The position numbers and the translations under genes are program-made. The notes below the pieces were generated by a model. The model did not search any database, was not told the DNA's origin, and saw only the letters and a program-made list of their open reading frames with translations. Of a stretch of 64,000 nucleotides of DNA, positions 21,806-36,000 are shown one piece after another. Source of the stretch: Telmatactis stephensoni (lineage: Eukaryota > Cnidaria > Anthozoa > Actiniaria > Isophelliidae). Position 1 is the stretch's first letter. The number at the start of each line of letters is the position of its first letter. The DNA lies in assembly GCA_029948255.1 (NCBI GenBank), contig JALIZF010001723.1, positions 221,001-285,000 of the forward strand, given 5' to 3'.

Positions 21806-24422
21806 CCTTTACCATGCACGACATATAATTCAAAAAAAATAGCATAAAACTTCATCAATAGCATGTGAAATTATAAGGGAGCTCGTAGAATAATTTCTTA
21901 ATAAAAAAATAAAATAACTACGTTCTAACGTAATCCTTTCGCGCTAGTTTTTCATCCCTATAAAAGTACTTAGAAGATTTATCATGATTTTTGTTTCCAT
22001 GCGCTAAAAGGAATCTGGTCATGGTATAAACAAAGGGAGGTCTTTGTCTATAAACAAATGCATGTTTCTAATATTGCAAACCTGGTTACATTTTGGAAAC
22101 ACCGGTGACCTCTATAGACGCATGTAGGATCAAAATAAAGGCAGTATAGCAGAAATGATCGAACTCTCTTACAAAATCAATAAACCTTAAACTCCTTCAG
22201 CATGTCCAAAAATTTAACTAACGATCAAAAGGTCTAACGCGTTTCGACAAAACACATAATATTTTCATTTGATGCCAAAAAACTTGGTTAATTGACGCTA
22301 CAAAGACCGTTTAACTTTGTGATTTTAGTTTCTTTTTTCTTCATTTTGAGTTGGATTTGTTTCAGTTTCAGTTTCCTTTCTCAAGATATGAAGCTCAGTT
22401 ATATAAAAAATATACAAAAATAATTATTCGATTCTTTCAGTTAGCAAATTAAATTTGGCAGTGTAGCATCTTCAACATATCTTTGAACCATTGTCTTTCT
22501 AATGAATGTAAGAAGGTTAATTTTAAGAAAAATAACTCTATTTTAAGTGACAGTAGTAGTGTCGCTTTGAGCTTTGAACGGTTCAAAATGCCAAAATCTT
22601 CCGTAAAGTACTAGTATTTAAACTTTTCATGATCAACATTTTTTCAAAAGAACCACTATGTATACCTACATATATAATTATATGTCATATACAATATGAT
22701 AAAGTATTACTATCTTTTCGTGCTTAAAACTGAAAATAATTGAAATATATACTTAGAAATACTTAGAAAAAAAGGTGTTTAGATAAAGTAAGACATGTTA
22801 GATAATACCTTAACTTTTTCTTGTTCTTTCCGTGTTTTCCATCGTGTTTCTACAGTAGAACTATCAACAAAGAAAAAAAAGGTTATAAAATTCCATTGTC
22901 AATGTGTAAAACGTTACTAAAGTTATTTATGCTACATTTACCTGATAATAGATCAACGCTATTCAGTCTTGTTAAAAAGGTTTTCACTGTTGAAACTGAG
23001 ACCTTATTAGTGTTCACTGATAACCAATTAATAATTTATCGTTCATATTGTCGACCCCTAGTTTGTCATCAAAGCAAAACGAGACAAAAAAAACCCTGTA
23101 TTTGTGAATTATAACTGATTCGTTTCAAGTTCTTGTTAATGTATGCTTTTTGGAGACAGAAAAAAATATATAAATAATATTCGATGGATAAATGATTATG
23201 TCACATAGGTAAATATCTGTGGGAAAATACTAGTAATTTTTGTTCCAACTGACATATATTGTTTAGAACTCGCTTCGTGCAGATTACAACTATTAACTGT
23301 ATTCACTGCCGCTGTTACTCAACCATTTTTCACTCTGAGGCCGCTACACTAGTAGCAATGAAGATCAACCACATATTTGAAAAGCTAGCTTTTTGTCAAA
23401 TTTATCGATGAAAACTGGTTCAAGAAAAGAAGTTATGGAAAAGTTAATATAACTTTATAAAAGAAAACAAAAACAAAAAACAAAAGAGAAGGAAAGAAAA
23501 ACAAAAGAAAAACTAAACTTTTAAGATCAGTTGTGACTGAAAAAGGATGATAGAATGGGCAAAAACATTAAGAAACGGACTTTAGCATTAAGTTAAATGG
23601 AAAAAATGTTAAAACGATTGTGCGTTTACATTTATTATGTCAATTAAATGCTTTTGTTAATAACTAGTACACGTAAAATACATAGTAAAGTTTTGGAAAA
23701 AAATCTGGTGACATGATATTCGACCTTTGTAAGGAAATAGATGCTCAATTAGGACCTGAAAAATACATGCACATACAAACACGCACCCGGCGTTGTTTTT
23801 GTTTTTGATTGCTTACAGCTTCGTGTTGCCCAGGTACAATATTGACCAAAAGGAATTTCGGTCTAAAAATACATTGTGCAATATGCAACAAAATCAGCCG
23901 GGGTCAACCATTATTACTTACATGAAAATAATCAGATTGTTACGTAATACCTAAGGCTCTTAATTGTCGTTGTATAATATCCCCATTTCCATCACATTTT
24001 TCCCCTTCCGGTTTCCAATAAAAACGAATCTATAATGAGATAATTTTCCTTAAACAGAGCCCTTCACATCAATAGCAATAAACTACTCAACGGCATTGAA
24101 TATTACCACATGGTAACTCTCATACTGGTTTACAAAAACCTGTTTTATTGGCATCAATGTGGGATGTGATAAATAAATATGATTTAACAACATCAAAATA
24201 CTCTGCTTGCAGAGGTTTCTTCAAAAAATCGAAACAAACCTCTTCCCGAACTCGGCATTTCCCCGTTTGAGCATGAGCGAAGCTTTCGTCCAAAAACTTG
24301 GACTGGAAGGCGTACGCATAGGAAAAACACAGAGTTCCTTGACACAGGCAAAACGAACCTTTGAATATGCGTGCGCACAATATTACAAAATACCAACTGG
24401 GCCCCGTTTCACAAAGTAGCCT

Positions 24423-24519
24423 GTGAACAGGCTCAGGGGGATTGGGGAGGGGGAGGAGGGGACTGGGGAGTCCCCCTCCCTCCCCCCCCCCCCTTCCCAA
24501 TCCCCCTGAGCCTGTTTAC
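24423..24519. repeat. G/C-run inverted repeat, A-B intergenic
   Basis: The left arm gtgaacaggctcagggggat pairs with the right arm atccccctgagcctgtttac, around long G and C runs. It is a likely hairpin and a likely trouble spot for sequencing. Confidence 0.8.
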
Positions 24520-24867
24520 TGGCTATTCACAAAGCGTATGCAACATACGAGTATCGTTAATCCAAAAGTGTGTTCCAGTTTACCGAGTATTTATAATTAC
24601 AACCATTTTATTTATTTATTAAAGGAGGGAGGTTTTAATATGCATTTTCGTGTTCTGTTGTCGAGTTTTTTGTGCAAATTCCCTTTTGTTCAGAATGTGG
24701 ATATTTATTACATATGACTTTACGAGTACTCGTGATGAGTTACGTATGGTTTGTGAAATGGGGGCCTGGTCACGAGTGTGTCCACTGTAAAATTCAAAAT
24801 GGTGGAACCATGTTACCCAAGCAACACGTTTTGACAAAGAAAGTGTATGTCCAAACCGGAAAACACC

Positions 24868-24960
24868 AAATCAAACATAAACAAAACAAAAACAACAAAA
24901 ACAAAAACAAACAAACAAAATCAAAAACAATAACAAAAGTAAAAAAAGAATGCAAAAACA
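24868..24960. repeat. AAAACA-rich low-complexity tract
   Basis: This is an A-rich sequence with repeated aaaacaaaaacaac units in the A-B intergenic region. It could be the remnant of a retroelement tail; nothing adjoining confirms that. Confidence 0.7.
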
Positions 24961-25651
24961 AAACGCCGCCGAGTCCAACCAGATTTTTTGAGAAAACATC
25001 TGCTAGCAGGTTCAAAATTGTCATCGGCATTAGATAGTGCACATCTACATTTCTATCGATAAGATTTTGAGTGGTGATAAAACGATAAAGAACATACACG
25101 ATCTCTATGATTTTATAGAATTTGTGAGCTTGAGAAACAGGAAGCCCATAGTTTTGTTTATGTTTTTTTTTAGCTTTTCCTTCCTATGAAGGCAGGATCA
25201 CCACAAAAGCTTAATTATAATTCGCCAATTACTGTGGGCCCTGTAGTGTAGTAGGACTGACCATACACACCATCAACTTTATGGCCTCAAGGGCTAAAGA
25301 GCTCGCTGTCCCGCCAAGAGATTTGCACCAGCAAATTCCATGCCAGAGAGGCACTGATCATAAGATCAGTTGATTCACTAGTGAAAGTCGCTGATGCGTT
25401 GGATGGTCGACCAAATTAAGGTGATCAGAAGCCAAGGAGGAGTGAGTATGCAAGAGCGTCACCAGCATGCAGATTTATTGTCCTGGACCAGGTTCTGGTA
25501 TTGACTAGGCTCATACTATTATGGTAACTTATGAAGAACGCAATTACAATCTATAACGCCTTCATCCTGCTAATATGAAATAGGTGCATGATTATTATTT
25601 AAAAGGTGAGATCATACTTGTAAAATCCTGATAAAAGAGTTTTCAAATCAA

Positions 25652-27031
25652 TCAGTACAAGAAATACTCGGACTCCCTTTCTCTGATTGGCCTTTTGTCA
25701 TCGACATCGACATAATTCGATGGGACATGCCTCTTCCGACGCTTCGTTTGCTTCATTGGGATTGCTTTCAGATCTTTGGAAATATCTTTCAATGATTTTT
25801 TTATGTAAGCCGTCATAAACGCAGACATTATTGCATCTTCGTTGGTCTCATCCGATACTTCTTCACATCCATCAGCGTATGAATCATTCAAGATGGCGAC
25901 GAAAAAATTGATCAGCAGTAGTGTGGTAGTCATAAAATAGCAGAAAATGTAGAGAGGACCCAGAGTACCACTGATAGCTTTCAAGTCGTGGAAAAATAGT
26001 CCTTTTCCAAATGCCATTTGGAAGACGTTCACAACTGATCGCAGAACAGTTGAATACATTGGGATAATCTGTCCAAATATTACGTTTGCTGCTTGTGCAA
26101 ATGCCAGGAACATGATCAGGAACAACGCTGCGTAGGTAAGAAGAAACTGGTTTGGACAATTGCATCACCAGGACAAACGTTTGGATCTTCATGTTGAAGT
26201 TGAAGAGTTTGAGAAGCTTTAGGATTGCAAGAAAGATGACAACGGCGGCGACACCATTGACCACATCTGTACCATATTGAACGTAGTCAAAGCTCATCCT
26301 TGAGTAAGGGTTTTCCTGTATCGCTTTAACTAACTTTGTAACATACGATTCGCGAACGAAAATGAGTCCAATCACGGTCAGAGACAGGATGAGCATCACA
26401 ACGAGATGGATGTTCCAAAAATCCTTAAAAAACTGCATTTTCATTCTCACAAGCTTTCTAAGTGCCCCGAAAAGGAGAATTATAATGAAAAGAAGCAGAA
26501 GCAGCTGTAATATACTCAGAAGATTGTTGTAGGAACTTTGACCAACACCATAAAGAGCATACGGTTCTATTCTCATTGATGACAGCATTGCTCCTGTGGG
26601 TCGTTGCTCAAACGTGAAGCGGGCGAAAACGTAAAGCACAGATGATGGCTCAAACACTACAAATTCTGCAAATACAACCCTTGTTTGCCTGCTAATCCAA
26701 TTGTCTGCCTTTAAATTCAGCACTGCTTCACTTGCCGTCCCGTAGTCATATCCCAAGTCAGCCACCATTCCACTTCCAGGATAGGTTCCATCGTTTGTCA
26801 CAAATGGGAGTGTTCCGAGTTTCTGTGCAGTTTGGACCATGAAGGGCTGTAGACACATTCTTTCAAAGCCAATCGCACCACTCAATACACTGTCATTCAA
26901 TTTCACACTTCCTTTTGGGTTATTTGAAGTTGTTGGTGAACTTTCATCTGTTTGAGATAGGGAGTAGTGTGGATAACATTTGGGAAACATTTCTTGTAGT
27001 TTGACATAGTCCTTGGTGGATTCACAGTTTT
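25652..27031 (-). CDS. Gene B exon 19: polycystin domain, channel and C-terminus (one frameshift)
   Basis: The exon contains NWISRQTRVVFAEFVVFEPS, channel spans and the last span FMTTTLLLINFFVAILNDSY. An acidic then basic tail ends ESEYFLY before the stop. One inserted base near 26140 (aagaaactgg against aagaaatgg in gene C) shifts the frame just after VLVMQLSKP. Both halves are otherwise intact. The pore segment reads FQMAFGKGLFFHDL. Confidence 0.83.
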
Positions 27032-30000
27032 CTAGAATAGCAACAATAATCTTTCAATGCTTACTCCAAGAAAAAGGGAAGACTAATCTATCTTGCACAA
27101 CCAATATAGCAATATACCAATACTGAAAAATCTGTGATCACATATAAAGACTAGTGCTACAATCCTGGACAAAACCCTTAAGACAAATCAACATTTTGCT
27201 CTCAAACTTTAGGTTGAATTTGAGAGCCTCTTACTTCCCCAATCCCATCCGCCTCACCTCAATGTTGTTGTCAACTCAAAATCAGGCCTTGTGTATTGGC
27301 AATCGTTTGGTGATCGTCTGAAACAACACTGAGAGGAGGAAGGAGGAAAGGGGATCGACTTTTCTTGTAATCTGTGCAATGAGGTGAGACCAAGATCTCT
27401 GTAAAAATCGCCACTGTCTGAAGCAGTAATTATGTCCAAGTTTGTAGATAGGGTTATGATACTAGATAGGGTTAAGGTAAAGCAACGACAAAGTCGACAA
27501 GCAAGATAATGATGATGATATACATGATAATAAACTAAATCCTTATATCACCTGATTTAACGCGAGCTTGTCGTAGCCGCGGCATGCTTATCAAAGCAGC
27601 TTTTTTGTTTGAAATGAAGCCCTCTCTTTCATCTTTAAACGTTTCACCATTGTACCACTGGTTTTGGTAAAGTCCTGGTAAAAGTATTGTCTCGCACCAA
27701 GACCAGAATTTATCAGCATCTGTGACCTTCAAATGAATTCAAATGGAATTGGGAATGAATCGAATGAAATTACGTAGAGCATAAAATCACTGAGCAACTA
27801 GGTTAAAAAGGTCACAGGGTGACTGGTCGATTTGTAATTGAGATGACATATAGAGGCTTTGCACCAACACGTGATGGCAGCCATGACACAGCGGCACAAC
27901 AATAGTCTTTTCCCCTAGGGGAACTGAACTATTTCTCATGTAAACCAGATTAGTCCAGACTGTATTGGTCCTGCCTCCTGTCATGGCTGCCATCACATGA
28001 TGGTGCAAAGCCTCTATTAGAAATAATAAAAGTATGCAAGAAATCTCAGAATAAAGTGTAAATGGAAGGGGAGCTAAGTTGCGTTCTGAAATGAGAAAAA
28101 TCAAAAAGCCACATCCATGAAGATAGAATTCCTTCTGAAGAGAATTGAAGCAGACAGTCCTCTAACAATGACTGGAGGATGGTCAATGACGTAAAATTGA
28201 AAAGAGTAGATGATTGATGTACATTATGGGTAATATTGTAAACATGTTAAAATCAAAAATGTTTATGGCATAGCTATTCTATTGTCTCACGATTATGGTC
28301 ATTTGTTGACGAACGCGAGGTCTCGTGCGACTGCAACTGGGAGTCATAATCTAGTGCTGCAGAGGAGGAAACATCGACTTTTTTGATAATGACCACAATC
28401 ATGAAATAATTGAATAAAGTATAGTCTATTATTTCATCCATGATGAATAATATCTCTCATAAAAATTGGTACTTCTCACGTTTACCTACCGTTTCGCTTC
28501 TCGGAAATATGTCAGTAAGGTGTTTCTGGATGTAATAACGATGGGATGACTGCGAGCCAAATATTACAAATGACAGCAGTATAACAAATATCACGTGAAG
28601 GACAAGTTCTTTTATTGCCCATCGTATTTTGTTCTTTCTAAAATGGTAAATCTGAGCAGCTAGCATTTCTTGTTCGTCTGGTGGTTCATGCATCACTTCA
28701 GGATCATAACTCCATTCTCTCGAGTCAATAGGATTTTTCCTCTCTTTAGTCTCATCAATTGTTTGGTACTTTGGTTTGATCATCATAGGCCTGAGTTCCG
28801 TCTTCGGGTGTTTTTCGAAATACGAGAGAGAGAAGCATTGCTAGAACAAATACCTTTAGCGGCTGTACGAGAAAAATGTCTTGAATTAGCGACAGAGCTA
28901 CAGATGCCATCCATGCATTGGATTTTTCTGTTCCCCACATCATTGAGTAGAATATTACTACAATCGCAGAGGCAAGAACACTCAATGCACATAATGTATA
29001 AGCAACATAGACTACCCAATGAGGATAGCCCTCTTGTTTTACGTTTTTCTTCTCCTCCTCACGTATTTCCCCTGAGCCTTCTTGAGTAGAATGTTCTGAG
29101 GTGAAATCCTTCTTTTTCTCTTTCTTCTTTGTGGACGGACAAGCTTTTCGGAATAATGTCATGATAAGGATATTAACAGGGGCAACAATCAAGGCCACTT
29201 TCTATTCCAATAATAATTTGTTTCAGACTCATTTTGATCGGTCCAATATGGATTGTATCTTCACTTCCACTGTCATTCTGGTAGAACATAGCATTGGCCA
29301 ACATTGCAGTGAGCAGTAATGAAAAGCAGCAACAAACACGCTGTACACGAGTAAAAGTACTGGATGGTGGACGAAGGACAACGGAAACCCATAAGTGTTT
29401 TTCACTGAAACTCTTTGCTGTAGTGAGAATAGAACAGTGTTTTAAAGTGTCTCTTATCCTCTTCAGAAGCTACATATATGCGCCGATCGATTCTTCCATC
29501 CCCTTTATCGATAGCGAACCAATCATTTTGGATAAATAGCCATTCTTTGTTGGTAGCAACATCACGTATAGTTATTTGCCTCAGGAACCATGCTGGATCT
29601 TCTCCTTTATTGTTATGCCAAATTCGGATGTAGTGGATATCACCCACATCGTCAGGTACATTGACCATAATGTACACCACGTGACCACGACAAAGAATTT
29701 CTGAAGAACTCCCAGTTTCATCTACAAGTGGAATAATGTCTGTGCAACCTTTATCGCCATGGATCATCATGGCCACATTAGCAGTTGTCCCAGATCCACG
29801 GAATGTTCCAGTAGAGACCTGTGATCTCATAAGTGAAGCCTCCACGATTAGGATCCATAGAACCAATTCTTGATTTGGAAAGCTGTAAATAGATTAATGG
29901 GCACTTATTTAGATTTACAAAGCAGACAATAGATACTCGTGTATAGTAGAATCGCCCTTGGATTACGTTAATGAGACTGTTATGAGAAAAGTTTATATAT

Positions 30001-33000
30001 TTGCTTACTTTTCCAATATAAAGGCACACCTCCAAAGAATACGAATGGCATAGAAATATAAATGACGGGAGTGAGTGGTAGTTTTTGTCATCCTTTTTAG
30101 GAGTTACAAATTTCGATTTCCTATATACATAACGCTCCTCACTGCCCATACATACCAAGAGACCATAATACTAAGAGAGCGAAACTCAGTATTGATGTCT
30201 GTGCGATGTTCGTGGCGGCTAAGGCTATTTTTAGTAACTTCGCCATCGCGCGCGCAAGGCTCTCAAACAATAGAATCCAAAAACCTAAAGCAAACGGTCC
30301 CGTCCGCGCACACGTCAAAATCAAATTCTATTTGTTGAGGGCCTTGCGCGCGCGATGGCGAAGTTACTAAAAATAGCCTTAGCCGCCACGAACATCGCAC
30401 AGACATCAATACTGAGTTTCGCTCTCTTAGTATTATAGTCTCTTGTATATACTAGTTTACTAGATAGTTTCCGCACACATGGATATATGATTGGACTTGA
30501 TTGAGATAACAGTGGCTGATTTATAACGCTTTTTAAAGAAAGTTTCTATGTTTGCTTGTTTTATCTTTACTTTCTATGACAGGGGACTAATTCAGGTAAA
30601 GATACATGGCGTAAAAGGGAGAGAGATACAGGCACAGATATTGGCACTGCTAAGGGGAGGTAGATGTAGGGAGAGAAGTAGGCCATAAGTAAGTTTTTTT
30701 TATAAGTAATCATTGAAATTATTCTTATTTATATACTGGATTCAACCTACCAGCAAAATATCTCGCTTGTCAGACTTTCGAGCAAATACAACAGCGAGGA
30801 CAAACAGCAAAAATAAACCAATAATCGTTAATAGGACTGTAAAGTTTCCAGTTTCTCCGAGATTGGCGAAGCCTGCAAGGACTGCATCCAAGTCAATGGG
30901 AGTAGGGGCCACCAAAAGGTCGGTACCAAACGAAGTCAAATGGTTACACAAGCACACCAGCTCGGAAATAGAAGAGTTTGCGTGAGGCTTAAAGGAGGAA
31001 AAACAAATAATAAATAATGAATGATAACTAATAAACAATCTTTTCGCAGAATCATTTTCACGTACTAGTGGCACATCATCTACTGGCACTCACACTCACT
31101 ATCCTCTACATTACGTGTAAATATTTTACATACAACGTTCAACTCAAATGTTGGTGATTTCTGCCGAAGAAGAAAAACCAGAGAATCTCGATGCATGGTA
31201 GAGAATAACATCAAAATCAGTGTACATATTATCCATCACCCAAGCTGGGACTCGAACCTGGACCACAGAGCTCGAGGGGAATACTGAGCGTTCACACCGC
31301 TTGGCCAACATTGTCACTCAATAATGTTAATGAGTATCAATAAATATTCATTAATATTTTAATAATCAATGATTGCACTCACCCTGCATCCATCTGTGCT
31401 CCACATCTCTGTCGTTTCATTCCAAAACAAACAAGTGAACAAGTGGATATCAAACGAATAATTTAGGGATGTGCTCATATTGTATGTTAGAGCTTTCAAA
31501 GGTGGAAACTCCGTAGGAATAGGAGGGGCAGTTGGTGGTGGCTTTTCCTCTACTGCAGCGCATTTACGTTGAGGTGCCGTGTCCCGTCTTGATCGAACTA
31601 GCACTTGGCCATGGGTGTACATACCATAAGAACCTATCATTGTTATTAGATAAATGCTCTCTGCTCTGAAAATGATTATTTTCTGAGGATTTCCGCTCAG
31701 CTTCATAAACTGGTTCGTCAGATTTAAACTGTCCTTTATCATCAAACGCATCAACGTTTGTTTCCTGATGGTTATGGATGTGTATTCCAGGAGAATCATC
31801 ATTGCTGTTAAAGGAGTTTTCTGAATTTTGAAGGTAATTCTTTTCTACCGACTTTTGAACATCTTTATCCATTGGTTGCTTAGAGTTAAAAACTCCTTCG
31901 TAATCAAAAGCACCGTAATCAAAGGACTTCCTCGAATTTAAAGATCTTTTGTCTCTTGAACGTCTTCTTCGCCAAATGGGGTCATTAGTTGTTGGTTTAT
32001 TAGTTTTGGCTTGCGGCTGTGGTTGTGGGAAGTGGTGTCGTTGTCGGTGGTGGTGGTGTAGTTGTCGGAGGGGGCGGTGTTGTTGGTATTACTTGATGTG
32101 ATGAGTTGTAACATACTGCCACATAATACCAACCCGACACATTAAATATATCGAGACCAATGAATCTCCTGAAAATGTTTTTGTAGCATTTTTCGTATCT
32201 ATTGTATATTAGATTTTTGCCTGTCAAAAGTGACTTGCACTTCTGATACTGTTCCACAGTACGGTTTTTACAATCCAGGAATCTTTGTGCTTTTGGACAC
32301 ACTACAGGTCTTGTGATGTTGGTGGCATTGCCAAATTGATCAAAAACAGTAACAGTGTTTTGGTCAGAACCACAGTCTGGTCTGTATTTACTTATGTTTT
32401 TCAGGAATTGAGCATATTCCATAAAAGATGAATTACCAGTACCATTTCCAGAATTGTTTACAAACTCTGGGCACGGTGGACAAGTTGCAACTTCATGGTA
32501 GTCAAGGCACGCAGATAAATTACGTGGATGACTGGAGTTGGCAAGAAAGCTAACATCTGGGACGGTAACGTTATTTTCGCATTTTGGTTGATTTGTAGCG
32601 TTGCCATATGTATAGTTTGTCGTTCCATATAGCGTTTCGTTGTAAGTTTTGTTCAACGTTTCATCAAATTCCAAATTCATGCATTCCATAAAGTCATAAA
32701 TTCCAGTGCAGTTGTCACGTTCTGGAGACTCAACGCACGATGTCAAATCAGGATGATAAAACTCATAATCGTACTTTGTCGTGGTAACTCTCTTTCCATA
32801 ACGAATATAAACATTCACAAACTTTTCCTGAGCGAGTTCTATTATCAGTTCAAATGCAGTATCATTATTGCCGATAAAAAGTTTGTGTTGCACGCACTGC
32901 TCGTCTGGTTCTACAAAATTTGGAAACTGGGAGCTATTTTCATGTTTCTTAGGCACTTTTGCTGGTACCTTCAAAACAAAATCTTCATCAAGACCATCAA

Positions 33001-36000
33001 CATTAATTGATTCTCCATTACTCTTTGTATACTCAACAGTAAGGACTTGAGATTTGACTTTCAAGGTGCCATTACCCCATGTGAAGGGGTTATTTTTTGA
33101 CATCATGGTCTTGCTACTTATAAAGGATGCCGAAGCTCGGCATGTAGCATTAACTGGACACTAGAATTAAAATACCCATCATTACTTATCAATCTAACTG
33201 TATTGGAAATTTTTGATAGTGACCTTCCTCAATGCGGTCTCTCTTGTAAGGCGCACGGATTTGCAGTGTCCTGGCCTTTTAATTTGGCCCATATTGTCTG
33301 TAACGAGCCCCCCCCCCCCCCCCCCCTCCTACGGCGGACACCTCTCTAAAGCGGACATTAAGAGTTGGTCCCGCCTTAAGGAGAGTTCACTGTATAGAGG
33401 AACAGATTACCTCTCAATCAATTAGAAACTTTTGATGAGGTCCAGTGAAAAATCCTTCATCTAAAATGACTCGTTGATAATATGAGAGGAGTGGTGAATA
33501 TTGCTAAAGGGATCCCACGGCTGTGAACTTTGTGCGCAAAATCAATGAAATATTTTTGAATAACAAAATGGCTTTCACGAAATCCTTTTATAGAGAGTTG
33601 GAGGAACTGACTTTCCGATGCTTACACTAACCTTTGTTGTATTTCCTGCAATAGACTTCATCACAGAAGGCACTTTCACATCCCCTCCATTGACGCTGAA
33701 GCTATCAGGAAAGTTGCTTGCATCGGTTTTGGCAATTTCTAATCCTAATGATGGTGTTTCGAACTTCTTGTTTTGCTCTCCTCCAAGCATTATTCCAAGA
33801 AGCGTATCAGCAAGCTTCTTTGATGTATTGACTGCTATCTTGGATACATTTTCTAGCTAGATGGGAAAGACAGATTTAAAATTCAAGATCTACAGAAAAT
33901 ATCATGAGTTCTGCATGCTCGATAAAGGTAAAGTAAATATAGTTAGGGAGCCGACTGTGACTCCTTTATTGAAATTCAGTGGGACAGAACTGTTTTAACA
34001 TCACTTTTTTGGCATATCAGTCTTCAAATCAAGGTTGCCGTTGATCAGTGACATATCAAGAGGTACCTTGCTACTGTGGACTCCTTCACTATGCTGAGCA
34101 TTTTCATCTTCATTTTCTTCATTTCCAGAATCACTTTGGGCCGCAGTCCCATCAATAACATTTCCTGCAAGATGTAAAAGGTTGGTCCCTACACCGTCAA
34201 ACACAATTGGATCATCAGTGTCGTTAATGTTTGTCAGAGATTCCACCATTGTTGAGGCAGCGTTAATCGACAACATCTAGGACAAATAATTTAATAAGAA
34301 CGAAGGTTTAATTTACCCGAATGCATTTTCTTTCTGTGGTAATACCGTTAGCGTACTTTTTCTTCTCGTTGCCCTTAAATGGCGTTTCGCGCGATTGATT
34401 GCAAAGCGGCAACAAATGTACTCCCAAATCTTAGGATACTCATATAGAATAATGATCCAGAGCCAAATATATACGAATACACAAGTCGGGGTCAGAGAAA
34501 CTTGGAAACAAAATTCCATGATATTTTCACGTCTTTTTCATTTGGTCCAAATCCATGATCTCAAAATTGACAACTGTTATACACCAACAGGCCAGAGATT
34601 TTCGCGCTCGATTTTAACTCAAAACATTTTTTTGGCAAAAAAAATTTAAAATTCCATTACATTTCAAGGCTTGAATTTGAAATTATATTTCATGGCTTTT
34701 CATGACTTTTCCACTACCGTGTGATTTTTGGCTTCGATCCGAAGCCAGAAATAAAATTCAAATGAACTTATCGAGCAGTTCGTAGGGTGATAAATAGAGT
34801 GAATATCGAGGCCTTCAACTCACTTGTCCATCAACGGAGAGTTCTGCAGTCTGGGCAGTTGCGTCAATCAAGACACCACTCGTCATCTGAATATTTTGAG
34901 TTCCATTAGAAGGAACGTTCACCATGGAAGATATTACGCTGTTTCGTATCTAAACAATGTAACAAAAATGTAACTTATCTTCAGAAAAATTTAGCTTTGG
35001 AATACTGAATGTATGCATTTGGCAACAAGTGAGAGGAAGAAATCCTCCCCTCCTCTCCCCATTCCCCCTCCCTCCTCGCCCCAGTCCCTTCCCCTCCCCT
35101 TTCTCCTCTTCTCCCCTTTCCTTTCCCCTTAGGGCCGCTACGCAGGCTAGGAAGGAAGACCCACCTGTGTCCTGTTGGATAATGTCACATTTTCATTGTT
35201 TGTGAGCAAACTAAGGCCGCCAAGACCCTTTTGAGCTTTAGTTTTATCACTATCACCGCTTTCCGCAGTTAAAAGCTTTGCTATATCATTAGCGGGATCA
35301 TTCATTGGTGGTGGCTTGACCTGAAAAATAGATTAGCATTTCTTAACTGACTAACAACGACAGACAATATCTGTGATCTAAGCCGAAAGCCACTTTATTT
35401 GCCGCCTTTAAGACGCCTCTCGTGCTCTTTCACCTCGACGTGTTACTTCTCTGGGAACATCTTTATCTTTCATCTTTATCTCTTTTCTTGCACCCAAAAA
35501 CAGAGCAGGCCGGTACACGCTTTAGAAGTTTGAATTCATAATGGCCCCCCCAGTCAAAAATTCGTCCCGGATGTACCGGAAGTGACGTCTATTGCTAGTA
35601 AAGAATTGGACATATATGTTTACACGGGACCCGTTCAATAATGTCGTTTCATCCGTGGTACACACAGATGGGTCCTTTGTCTGAAATGGATTATAATGGC
35701 AATATTAACAGCCCTACCCCCCCCCCCCCCCTCACGTGAGAGCCTCATCCTTCCTGTATAATATTTAACATGCTGAGCTTGTCCCGGTGCACGAAGGGTG
35801 GATAGCACTATCTACGAGATAAATTCTTATAGAAATACATTTATAGAAAAACTCCATAATTTCAACCACTGGATAAGGATTTCTCCAACAGATAGCGATA
35901 TCTACCTTTCCTGGAACTGCAATCTAGTTTCTATGTCATGCAAGAGCCAAAGTATTTTCTTAAGATAAATTAATTTACTACTAACGAGAATGCACACAAG

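Larger units (their letters stand above)
18710..25651. other. A-B intergenic region without recognised genes
   Basis: Nearly 7 kb of AT-rich sequence. Open frames are short, lack family resemblance and are not shared with the other intergenic region. It must contain the 5' UTR and promoter of gene A (right of 18709) and the 3' UTR of gene B (left of 25652). No TATA box or CpG-rich patch stands out. The parts at 21900-24100 and 25050-25640 show nothing beyond low-complexity A/T sequence. Confidence 0.7.

Noticed and set aside
22821..23114. Possible small gene in the A-B intergenic region
   Set aside because: 97 codons of AT-rich low-information sequence with no family resemblance and no splice partners.
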